The notes under the pieces: generated by a model | Database searches by the model: none | What the model saw: only the letters and a program-made list of their open reading frames with translations | Told to the model about the DNA's origin: nothing | Position numbers and translations under genes: made by a program | Shown here: positions 1-5,290 of the stretch, one piece after another | Layout of the letters: each line of letters starts with the position of its first letter | Numbering within the stretch: position 1 is the stretch's first letter | Assembly: GCA_900555805.1 (NCBI GenBank) | Contig: USMJ01000033.1 | Coordinates: 1 to 8,747 of the forward strand | Length of the DNA stretch: 8,747 nt | Direction of reading: 5' to 3' | From: an uncultured Oscillospiraceae bacterium | GTDB lineage: Bacteria > Bacillota > Clostridia > Oscillospirales > Acutalibacteraceae

Positions 1-126
1 ACCCACCGCGCTTGCCTTTATCGCCGCGCTTCCCAGCTGCACAATCGGAAGCGGCGATACGAAGCTTGCTTCGGAGAGCATAGCTTCCGCTGTATCGGAA
101 TGTGAAGCAAAAAGCCCGAATTTCAT
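1..126 (-). CDS. Possible partial short reading frame of unknown nature, running off the window edge
   Basis: A minus-strand frame starts at the ATG 124-126 and stays open for 42 codons to the window edge. It begins MKFGLFASHSDTAEAM and is otherwise rich in Ala and Ser. No Shine-Dalgarno sequence precedes the ATG. It could only be translated by coupling, because the preceding 53-codon frame ends in the same ATGA. The DNA contains several inverted repeats, more typical of an intergenic repeat than of a gene. I do not recognise a protein family. An open frame of 42 codons in DNA of this composition can occur by chance. Confidence 0.13.
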   Translation of the reverse strand, partial: MKFGLFASHSDTAEAMLSEASFVSPLPIVQLGSAAIKASAVG

Positions 127-186
127 CTGACGGCAAGGTTCACTCGGGTCTGATCAGAAAGCCCGACTTGCATCAAGAGGTGGGAC

Positions 187-271
187 GGCAAAACGGTTTT
201 CGTCCCGAAAACCGCCGCAAGCCTACGCCTTGCGGCACCGCGCTTCGGCAAGCCGAAGCGCGGGTTTTGCC
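187..271. repeat. Perfect cloverleaf of nested inverted repeats (85 nt)
   Basis: Seen directly: GGCAAAA (187-193) is complementary to TTTTGCC (265-271), extended to 8 bp by C194-G264. This outer stem encloses three perfect hairpins packed almost without gaps. The first is GGTTTTCG/CGAAAACC (195-202, 206-213) with loop TCC. The second is GCCGCAAG/CTTGCGGC (214-221, 229-236) with a 7-nt loop. The third is CCGCGCTTCGGC/GCCGAAGCGCGG (238-249, 252-263). Only A237 is left unpaired at the junction. A competing stem, GGGACG/CGTCCC (182-187, 201-206), would break the outer stem and the first hairpin. Both strands can fold. The four T residues after the third hairpin make it at best a weak plus-strand terminator. 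Its function is unknown; a dispersed repeat or a structured RNA are both possible. Confidence 0.6.
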
Positions 272-375
272 TTAACGCCCACACTGTGCTCCTTACGCTA
301 ATATCTCGACATTGCACAATCTTCCCCTTGTCTCCGTTCGCTCCCCTCTCTCGTCAGAAAACTTCCCTCAAGATA

Positions 376-407
376 ACAAAAACAGGGATCGCATAAAGCG
401 ACCCCTG
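376..407 (-). terminator. Rho-independent terminator of the cmk/ispH-S1 transcript
   Basis: On the minus strand, 33 bases after the ispH-S1 stop codon, CAGGGGTCGC pairs with GCGATCCCTG (one G-T wobble, 10 bp) around the loop TTTAT. TTTTTGTT follows at once. The stem-loop with a U-tract and its position just after the last gene are typical of an intrinsic terminator. It isolates the operon from the repeat-rich region to the left. Confidence 0.88.
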
Positions 408-439
408 CGCAGTTATTAACTGTGTACTTGAAATGAAAA

Positions 440-2512
440 TTATTCGCCCTTGACTTCTTCGGCGACGATAGCGTCTTCAACGATAGCTTCGTCTGTTTCT
501 TCCTCGATAGCCTCGTCAACTGCCTCCTCCGCTGCGTCGAGAAGCTCTTCAGCTTCCTCGGCGAGCTCGGTCTCTTCATCTTCGATGAGGGCGCGGATCG
601 AAAGGCTGACTCTCTTCTTCTCGAAGTCGATCTCGGTGATCTTAGCCTTAACAACTTCACCGATCTTGAGAGCGTCCTGCGGCTTAGCAATGTGTCTGTC
701 GGCGATCTGTGAAATGTGGATAAGACCGTCGATGCCGGGGATGATGTTCGCGAATGCGCCGAATGTGGTCATGCCGACGATCGTTGCGTCAACAACTGTT
801 CCGACGGGATAATCTCTCTTGAGAATCTCCCACGGATTGTCTTCGATCTTCTTGTAGCCGAGAGAGATCTTCTTGTTCTCGCGGTCAAGAGCCTTGACAT
901 AAACCTCGACTGTGTCGCCGACGTTGACAACCTCTGACGGATGCTTGATTCTCGTCCATGACAGCTCGGAAATATGTATCATTCCGTCTACGCCGCCGAT
1001 GTCGACGAATGCGCCGTATGAGGTGAGAGACTTAACTGTGCCGGTGTAGACCTGACCTTCCTGGACATTCTCCCAGAAAGCTTCTCTTGCGGCCTTGCGC
1101 TCTTCTCTGAGTACCGAACGGATAGAACCGACGGCTCTTCTTCTCTGCTGGTTGACCTCAATGATTCTGAATCTGACCTTCTTGCCGAGCAAGGTGTCAA
1201 GCTCTTCGTCACGGCCGAGACCTGTCAGTGAAGCAGGGATAAAGACTCTGACGCCCATGGTGTAAACGAGTATACCGCCTCTGATAACTTCGGCGACTGT
1301 GCCCTCGAGGATCGTCTGTTCCTCTTCGGCCTTGATAACATCGTTCCAAGCGGCGATAGAATCGTAACGACGCTTGGAAAGCATGATCGTACCTTCAACA
1401 TCGTTAGTCTTCATGATGATGAGATTAAGCTCGTCACCGATCTTAAGCTCTTTTGTGGGATCGGCAGTCGGGTCGTTGCTGTATTCCTCCGCAGGGATGA
1501 AACCAGCGTATTTCCTGCCGATATCGACCTGTATCTCATTAGGTGCAATACCTACAACAACGCCAAGCACTTTCTGGTCGGTGCTCATTGCTTTCAATGA
1601 CTCCTCCAGTGCTGCCTCAAAGCTCATTTCTTCTGAATTAGGTGTCTGTTCGTTCAAAATTTCGGACATGGTAAAAAGTACCTCCTTTATAATACCTGCG
1701 GGAGTTGATGCGCCCGCTGTTACCCCGATCAAGTCAAAGCCGCTAAGGTCAATATCCTTGAGTTCCTCCGCGGTTTCGATAAGATAAGTCGGACAGTTTT
1801 TTTCACACACCGTTTTAAGTTTAAATGTGTTGGAGCTTGTCCTGCCCCCGACGACAACCATGGCGTCGCATTCAAGCGAAAGCTGTTCCGCCTCTTTTTG
1901 CCGTTCATTAGTTGCACTGCATATTGTATCAAATATCTTTCGATTTGTACAGTGAATTTTCAGAATTTTTAAACATTTTTCCCATTCTTTTATGGAAAAG
2001 GTTGTCTGAGCGACACATATCTGCTGTTTTTGTGAAAAATCTCCGTGCTTTTCGAGAAGCGCTTCGAGTTCTTCGCTGTTTTTATAGACATAGGATTCGC
2101 CGCGGCAGTGGCTTCTGAATCCCTGAACCTCAGGGTGGTGATCGTCGCCGGCGATGAGCGTGACCGTGTCCTCGGCGGAATGTTCTCTGATTATTTTGTG
2201 GATTTTCATGACAAACGGACAGGTTGCGTTTATGTACTCCCTGCCGAGTGCTTCGATTTGGTCTATCGTTCCCTCGGTGACGCCGTGCGTCCTTATAACT
2301 ATTTTATATCCCTCGGGAGCGTCCTGCGGTGTTTCGGCTATCTTCACTCCCCTGCTTTCAAGGTCGGCTATGACCTGCGGATTGTGGATTATCGGGCCGA
2401 GAGTGCATACTTTTTCGCCGCTTTCGACCATTTTATAGAGCATATCGACGGCTCTGTTGACGCCGAAACAGAAACCTGCCGTTTTCGCAAGCTTTATTCT
2501 TTCGTTAATCAT
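440..2512 (-). CDS. ispH-rpsA: Composite 4-hydroxy-3-methylbut-2-enyl diphosphate reductase (IspH/LytB) - ribosomal protein S1
   Basis: A 690-residue protein. Residues 1 to about 285 are IspH, the [4Fe-4S] enzyme that reduces HMBPP to IPP and DMAPP in the last MEP-pathway step. The three cluster cysteines are present at C15 (GFCFGV), C98 (ATCP) and C198 (TICSAT), with the active-site HPEV (H126, E128) and the AQTTF segment near 169-173. Residues from about 313 to 640 form four S1 RNA-binding domains, roughly 313-381, 400-468, 485-554 and 570-640. The last two are the most canonical (YGAFVDIGGVDGMIHISEL; FGAFANIIPGIDGLIHIS). A strongly acidic tail of about 50 residues ends the protein. Such LytB-S1 fusions are established in Clostridia, so this is not an assembly artefact. 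The start ATG overlaps the cmk stop by 8 bp (ATGATTAA), implying translational coupling; its own Shine-Dalgarno sequence (AAAGG) is weak. Codon use changes sharply at the domain joint, where an internal start site lies (listed separately). The product acts in the cytoplasm. Confidence 0.96.
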   Translation of the reverse strand: MINERIKLAKTAGFCFGVNRAVDMLYKMVESGEKVCTLGPIIHNPQVIADLESRGVKIAETPQDAPEGYKIVIRTHGVTEGTIDQIEALGREYINATCPFVMKIHKIIREHSAEDTVTLIAGDDHHPEVQGFRSHCRGESYVYKNSEELEALLEKHGDFSQKQQICVAQTTFSIKEWEKCLKILKIHCTNRKIFDTICSATNERQKEAEQLSLECDAMVVVGGRTSSNTFKLKTVCEKNCPTYLIETAEELKDIDLSGFDLIGVTAGASTPAGIIKEVLFTMSEILNEQTPNSEEMSFEAALEESLKAMSTDQKVLGVVVGIAPNEIQVDIGRKYAGFIPAEEYSNDPTADPTKELKIGDELNLIIMKTNDVEGTIMLSKRRYDSIAAWNDVIKAEEEQTILEGTVAEVIRGGILVYTMGVRVFIPASLTGLGRDEELDTLLGKKVRFRIIEVNQQRRRAVGSIRSVLREERKAAREAFWENVQEGQVYTGTVKSLTSYGAFVDIGGVDGMIHISELSWTRIKHPSEVVNVGDTVEVYVKALDRENKKISLGYKKIEDNPWEILKRDYPVGTVVDATIVGMTTFGAFANIIPGIDGLIHISQIADRHIAKPQDALKIGEVVKAKITEIDFEKKRVSLSIRALIEDEETELAEEAEELLDAAEEAVDEAIEEETDEAIVEDAIVAEEVKGE
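1667..1688 (-). promoter_or_regulatory. Internal ribosome binding site and ATG at the IspH/S1 joint
   Basis: On the minus strand AAAGGAGGT (1680-1688), a full match to the 16S rRNA tail, lies 11 nt from AGGAGG to an in-frame ATG (1667-1669), which is Met282 of the fusion. Initiation here would give a free S1 protein of 409 residues with all four S1 domains and no IspH part. The site falls just past the end of the IspH domain, where a separate rpsA gene would begin. The spacing is slightly long. Use of this start is inferred, but the codon-usage break at the same point supports it. Confidence 0.6.
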
Positions 2513-3188
2513 CTTTAAGACCTTTCGTTTTTTCAGTGATAACGCTTATGACTTTTTCTATTGATTCTTCAAGCCCGATGTCGCTCGTGTCGACGGTCAC
2601 CGAATCCTCGGCAGGCTTTAAGGGAGCTATTTTTCGGTGTGAATCGTCATAGTCGCGCTTGACTATATCGGTCAAAACCCCGTCATAGCTCGCTTCTATG
2701 CCCTTTTCGCAAAGCTCTTTATACCGTCTGTTCGCCCTGCATTCGGGTGAAGCGGTGAGGAAAATCTTGACCTGAGCGTTCGGCAGAACGACCGTTCCGA
2801 TATCTCTGCCGTCCATGATACAGTCGTTTTTCTCGGCTATGTCGCGCTGAAGATCGAACAAAAACGCTCTGACCGCAGGCACGGCGGAAACTCTCGACGC
2901 CGCCATAGAAGCCTCGGGAAGTCTTATCTCCTTTGAAACATCTTCGCCGCAGAGGAACATTCTCTGTTCGCCGTCGATGAACTTCAATTCTACCTTTGTT
3001 TCGGGGAGAACGGAGGCTATCGCCTCGTCGCTTTGCATATCGACTTTCTTTCTCAACGCGCTGACGCCGACCGTTCTGTAAAGAGCGCCCGTGTCGATAT
3101 AGATATATCCGAGCTTTTCTGCGGCTTTTCGTGAAATTGTGCTTTTGCCTGCCCCGGCAGGGCCGTCTATCGCTATGTTTATTTTCAT
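2505..3188 (-). CDS. cmk: Cytidylate kinase
   Basis: A 227-residue CMP/dCMP kinase that transfers phosphate from ATP to CMP or dCMP to make CDP or dCDP in the cytoplasm. It has the P-loop GPAGAGKST (residues 9-17), IDTGALYR (31-38), the nucleotide-monophosphate-binding GRDIGTVVLPNA (127-138), RANRRYKEL near the LID (151-159) and RDYDDSHR (178-185). All are hallmarks of bacterial Cmk, and the length is normal for the family. The start at 3186-3188 is chosen because AGGAGG lies 5 nt upstream and the protein then begins MKINIAIDGPAGAGKS. An in-frame ATG 11 codons earlier (3219-3221) lies upstream of that ribosome binding site and would add residues foreign to the family. The 3' end overlaps ispH by 8 bp. 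Upstream is an unusually long structured spacer instead of a close neighbour. Confidence 0.96.
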   Translation of the reverse strand: MKINIAIDGPAGAGKSTISRKAAEKLGYIYIDTGALYRTVGVSALRKKVDMQSDEAIASVLPETKVELKFIDGEQRMFLCGEDVSKEIRLPEASMAASRVSAVPAVRAFLFDLQRDIAEKNDCIMDGRDIGTVVLPNAQVKIFLTASPECRANRRYKELCEKGIEASYDGVLTDIVKRDYDDSHRKIAPLKPAEDSVTVDTSDIGLEESIEKVISVITEKTKGLKDD

Positions 3189-3193
3189 CTTGA

Positions 3194-3199
3194 CCTCCT
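3194..3199 (-). promoter_or_regulatory. Ribosome binding site that fixes the cmk start
   Basis: AGGAGG on the minus strand with a 5-nt spacer (TCAAG) before the ATG at 3186-3188. It excludes the longer reading from the ATG at 3219-3221. Confidence 0.85.
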
Positions 3200-3463
3200 G
3201 AATTGTTTGTTTTGGGTACACGCCGAATGCGTGCTTACGGGAAATTTATTTCATGTTTTATAAATCTGTGCTTGTTGAAATTCGTTATCGGACAGCGGTC
3301 GGGATTCGAGCTGCAAGCGTACTCCGACACTGATCCGTGTCGGGTCGCAAACAGCCGTAAGTTTTGATCAAGCTTCAAATCCGAGCTGCGCTGACCTGAA
3401 GTCTGTTCGTGTGTTCTCCGCGGCACTCACCGCTTTCAGCGGCTACCGCGCCGCTGCTCTAAT

Positions 3464-3506
3464 CTCACCGAGCTTCGGCGAGCCTGCACAAATGCGCAGT
3501 CTCGCC
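3464..3506 (-). repeat. Overlapping, mutually exclusive hairpins in the cmk spacer
   Basis: In the minus-strand RNA the hexamer CUCGCC (3477-3482) is the 3' arm of a strong hairpin with GGCGAG (3501-3506). It is also part of the 5' arm of an 8-bp hairpin, CUCGCCGA/UCGGUGAG (one G-U pair, loop AGC, 3464-3482). Only one can form at a time. Competing stems of this kind are usual in attenuators and riboswitch platforms, but they can also arise in repeats built of inverted segments. Confidence 0.45.
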
Positions 3507-3585
3507 TCTATCAGCCTCCGAACCTAAAATCAAACCGATAAATCACATCAAACCAAAGCCCAACTCGCTGTCTTTCCGAATATAA

Positions 3586-4824
3586 TCAGCCGGCCGCGCT
3601 TTCGCCTGCGAGGTGGCCCGTCGAAAAGGCTATCTGGAGATTAAAGCCTCCCGTGTACGCGTCAACATCTATAACCTCGCCCGCAAAATAAAGTCCGTTC
3701 ACGAGCTTTGACTGCATGGCCTTCGGGTCAATCTCGCTGACCTTTATACCGCCCGAGGTGACGATAGCTTCGTCTATCGGTCTGAAATCTATCGCTGTAA
3801 CTTTCAAGCCTTTAAGCAGGTTCACAAGCTTATGGCGCATCTCTTTTGTTATCTGATTGGTCTTTGTCGTCGGCTTGATGCCGCTGAGCTTGGCTATAAC
3901 GGGGATAAGCTTCTGCGGCAGGAGCTTTCCGAGCGAATTGATGAAATTCTTGTTCGCGAACTCAAGAAAATCGCTCTGAACCCTCTTGTCAAGCTGTTCG
4001 AACGTTAAGGCCGGCTTCAGGTCGATATATATTTCATACTGCTTTTTGCCGAGGTCTCTCATGTGCGTGCTTGCGCTTAAGATGAGAGGACCCGATACGC
4101 CGAAGTGCGTGAAGAGCATTTCGCCGAACTCGCGGTATACCTCTTTGTAGTTTTCGGCGTCATAGACCGTTATTTCTACATTTCGCAGAGATAATCCCTG
4201 CGCGTCGCTGCACCAGCCCTCATGGGCGACCAGCGGCACGAGCGAGGGCTTCGGTTCGACCACAGTGTGTCCCACAGCACTCGCCAGAGCGTACCCGTCA
4301 CCTGTAGAACCCGTAGCCGCATATGACTTTCCGCCTGTGCAGACGATGACCTTGTCGCCTGCGATCTTCTCGCCGCTTTCAAGCTCGACGCCGACAGCCG
4401 ATCCGTTCTCGGTCAGAAGCGACTTCACCCTGCCGCGTATGCGCTCGGCTCCGAGCCTTTCGCAGGCGTTGTTCAGAGCGTCGACGATATCCGAAGCTTT
4501 GTCGGACACGGGGAACACCCTATTCCCCCTCTCGACCTTAAGCTCGACGCCTTCGTTCTCGAAAAACTCCATCGTGTCTATCGGCATAAATCTCGTGAAC
4601 GCGCTGTAAAGGAACCTGCCGTTGGTCGGAACGTTCGCTATCAGGTCGTTGACGAGAGTGCAGTTATTTGTGACGTTGCACCTGCCCTTTCCCGTTATCA
4701 TTATCTTTCTTCCGGGGCGTTCGTTTCTTTCGATAAGCAGGACGTCCGCTCCGTTTTCCTTAGCCGAAACAGCCGCCATAAGTCCTGCCGCGCCTGCCCC
4801 GACGATGATTACTTTGTTACTCAA
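3586..4824 (-). CDS. HI0933/YhiN-family FAD-dependent oxidoreductase
   Basis: A 412-residue flavoprotein of the HI0933 (YhiN/BaiN-like) family, cytoplasmic, with no signal peptide or membrane segment. It has an N-terminal Rossmann dinucleotide site VGAGAAGLMAA (8-18), the family signature GRKIMITGKGRCNVTN (38-53), CTGGKSYAATGSTGDGY (162-178), FTHFGVSGP (238-246) and a C-terminal FAD contact region LYFAGEVIDVDAYTGGFN (378-395). Members are variously annotated as aminoacetone oxidase-like or bile-acid 'BaiN' enzymes; the substrate cannot be told from sequence. The start is a TTG (4822-4824): GGGAGA lies at proper spacing, an in-frame TGA lies a few codons upstream, and no ATG fits. Its own promoter is listed. 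The family often sits beside cmk in Clostridia, so cotranscription with cmk is plausible, though 397 nt intervene. Confidence 0.92.
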   Translation of the reverse strand: MSNKVIIVGAGAAGLMAAVSAKENGADVLLIERNERPGRKIMITGKGRCNVTNNCTLVNDLIANVPTNGRFLYSAFTRFMPIDTMEFFENEGVELKVERGNRVFPVSDKASDIVDALNNACERLGAERIRGRVKSLLTENGSAVGVELESGEKIAGDKVIVCTGGKSYAATGSTGDGYALASAVGHTVVEPKPSLVPLVAHEGWCSDAQGLSLRNVEITVYDAENYKEVYREFGEMLFTHFGVSGPLILSASTHMRDLGKKQYEIYIDLKPALTFEQLDKRVQSDFLEFANKNFINSLGKLLPQKLIPVIAKLSGIKPTTKTNQITKEMRHKLVNLLKGLKVTAIDFRPIDEAIVTSGGIKVSEIDPKAMQSKLVNGLYFAGEVIDVDAYTGGFNLQIAFSTGHLAGESAAG

Positions 4825-4858
4825 ATCAGACTCTCCCGTCCTTTGTTTAAATCAATAT

Positions 4859-4887
4859 ATTTTATCACATTCCGGAGGAAATAGCAA
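4859..4887 (-). promoter_or_regulatory. Sigma-A-like promoter of the flavoprotein gene
   Basis: On the minus strand TTGCTA (4882-4887), a 17-nt spacer and TAAAAT (4859-4864), preceded by the extended -10 dinucleotide TG. The -35 matches TTGACA at 4 of 6 bases and the -10 matches TATAAT at 5 of 6. It would start transcription about 25-30 nt upstream of the TTG start codon. Confidence 0.65.
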
Positions 4888-4913
4888 ATGTTTTTACCGC
4901 CGCCGATACCTCT

Positions 4914-4942
4914 GCATAATTCCGTACGGCGCAACATATATT
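4914..4942 (+). promoter_or_regulatory. Sigma-E-type sporulation promoter of spoIIID
   Basis: GCATAAT (4914-4920), 14-nt spacer, CATATATT (4935-4942). Against the Bacillus sigma-E consensus (KMATATT, 14-15 nt, CATACAHT) this is 6 of 7 and 7 of 8 matches at the right spacing. spoIIID is a classical sigma-E target in the mother cell. The spacer contains the perfect palindrome CCGTACGG (4922-4929). The expected transcript start is about 25 nt before the ATG. Confidence 0.65.
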
Positions 4943-4973
4943 TTATTAACATTTTTCCTAAGGAGGAGGGTTT

Positions 4974-5246
4974 ATGACTCAAAGCGAGGACAGAGCCGTT
5001 CTGCTCGGTCAATACATAATAAAAAACAAAGCCACCGTCAGAGAGGCGGCGGCATGGTCGGGAATATCCAAATCGACGGTACACAGCGATGTGACAAAAC
5101 GGCTTTCCAAAATAGACAGCGGTTTATTCAAAGAGGTAAGAAAGGTTCTTGACGAAAACAAAGCCGAAAGGCATATGCGAGGCGGAATGGCAACGAAAGA
5201 GAAGTGGGAGAAGAAAGCGGCGGAAAAAGACAGACAGAGCTTATAG
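4974..5246 (+). CDS. spoIIID: Sporulation transcriptional regulator SpoIIID
   Basis: A 90-residue DNA-binding protein close to the usual SpoIIID length. It resembles Bacillus SpoIIID across most of its length: LGQYIIKNKATVREAA (10-25), the helix-turn-helix with recognition segment SGISKSTVHSDVTKRL (29-44), then VRKVLDENKAERHMRGGMATKEKW (56-79), where ERHMRGG..TK is the most distinctive family motif. The lysine-rich C-terminus fits the basic region that contacts DNA. In Bacillus it acts in the mother cell after sigma-E to activate and repress sporulation genes, leading to the sigma-K stage. The start has a strong AAGGAGGAGG a few bases upstream. The gene is monocistronic, behind a sigma-E-like promoter and closed by its own terminator. 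Its presence indicates an endospore former. Confidence 0.95.
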   Translation: MTQSEDRAVLLGQYIIKNKATVREAAAWSGISKSTVHSDVTKRLSKIDSGLFKEVRKVLDENKAERHMRGGMATKEKWEKKAAEKDRQSL

Positions 5247-5249
5247 AAA

Positions 5250-5290
5250 AATCCGTCCTGTGTTTCGCAGGACGGATTGATATTTTTATT
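5250..5290. terminator. Bidirectional terminator between spoIIID and the penicillin-binding protein gene
   Basis: AATCCGTCCTG (5250-5260) pairs perfectly over 11 bp with CAGGACGGATT (5268-5278) around a 7-nt loop. A T-rich run (TATTTTTATTT) follows on the plus strand and TTTTCTATAA on the minus strand. The stem lies 3 bases after the spoIIID stop and 12 bases after the stop of the convergent gene, so it can end both transcripts. Confidence 0.9.

Larger units (their letters stand above)
1..375. other. Gene-poor region with dense inverted repeats downstream of the ispH-S1 terminator
   Basis: I find no convincing gene here. Visible structure, left to right: CGAAGC/GCTTCG (60-65, 68-73), enclosed by CGATAC/GTATCG (55-60, 92-97); TCGGG/CCCGA (144-148, 162-166) flanking the palindrome TCTGATCAGA (149-158); and the cloverleaf at 187-271, listed separately. 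On the minus strand a GTG at 282-284, preceded by AAGGAG four bases upstream, opens a 53-codon frame rich in Arg and Lys that stops at 123. It overlaps the ATG of a second frame (1-126) through ATGA. The first frame lies across the cloverleaf, so its codons are constrained by base pairing, which argues against coding. Positions 300-375 hold nothing I recognise. The region could be a dispersed intergenic repeat or part of a mobile non-autonomous element, but one copy cannot show this. Confidence 0.5.
3189..3585 (-). other. 397-nt gene-free, hairpin-rich spacer upstream of cmk (candidate leader RNA or repeat)
   Basis: No convincing gene lies between the flavoprotein stop and cmk. Reading in the minus-strand direction of both neighbours, three stable hairpins are visible. 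The first is GGCGAG-CTGCGC / GTGCAG-CTCGCC (3477-3506, 12 bp with one A/G mismatch, loop ATTT). The second is CAGCGGC/GCCGCTG (3437-3456). The third is CCGACAC/GTGTCGG (3324-3343). The CTCGCC arm of the first (3477-3482) can instead pair downstream in CTCGCCGA/TCGGTGAG (3464-3482). GGTTTGAT occurs twice shortly after the flavoprotein stop. A smaller stem, CACGC/GCGTG (3219-3233), lies near the cmk ribosome binding site. No hairpin is followed by a U-tract, so I see no terminator for the flavoprotein gene. I see no convincing sigma-A promoter for cmk either. The region may be a 5' leader of cmk, an inserted repeat or an unrecognised RNA. The 63-codon minus-strand frame inside it (3235-3426) has no ribosome binding site and no family resemblance. 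Confidence 0.5.

Noticed and set aside
450..812. Ser/Ala-rich plus-strand frame opposite the S1 acidic tail
   Set aside because: It is antisense to GAG/GAA/GCT-rich codons of the real gene; the repetitive serine composition is a by-product.
3189..3221. Longer cmk reading from the ATG at 3219-3221
   Set aside because: A perfect AGGAGG lies downstream of that ATG and 5 nt before the ATG at 3186-3188, and the shorter form matches the family N-terminus.
3189..3300. Sigma-A promoter directly upstream of cmk around TTTATAAA (near 3257)
   Set aside because: No acceptable -35 element lies 16-18 nt upstream of the TATAAA-like sequence.
3235..3426. 63-codon minus-strand frame upstream of cmk
   Set aside because: It has no ribosome binding site and no recognisable family, and it lies across the hairpins of the spacer.
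3405..3440. T-box antiterminator: GCGGTGAGTGCCGCGG on the minus strand recalls the T-box core
   Set aside because: The essential TGGN bulge is missing (TGAG instead), there is no recognisable stem I, no terminator with a U-tract, and the downstream gene is not an aminoacyl-tRNA synthetase or amino-acid gene.
3464..3540. Lysine riboswitch: the minus-strand RNA has ATAGAGGCG ... CGCCGAAG, as at the first junction of that class
   Set aside because: The intervening arm is only a short hairpin without the loop-E/K-turn features, and the conserved CTGTCA-type junction with the following helices is not found in order. Partial resemblance only; an Rfam RF00168 scan would decide.
4841..4850. Possible SpoIIID binding site TTAAACAAAG upstream of the flavoprotein gene (9 of 10 to WWRRACARNY)
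   Set aside because: The consensus is too degenerate and AT-rich for one imperfect match to be meaningful.
4622..5152. Long plus-strand frame across the flavoprotein 5' end and spoIIID
   Set aside because: It is a shadow of the minus-strand flavoprotein gene and of spoIIID in another frame, and its product resembles no protein.
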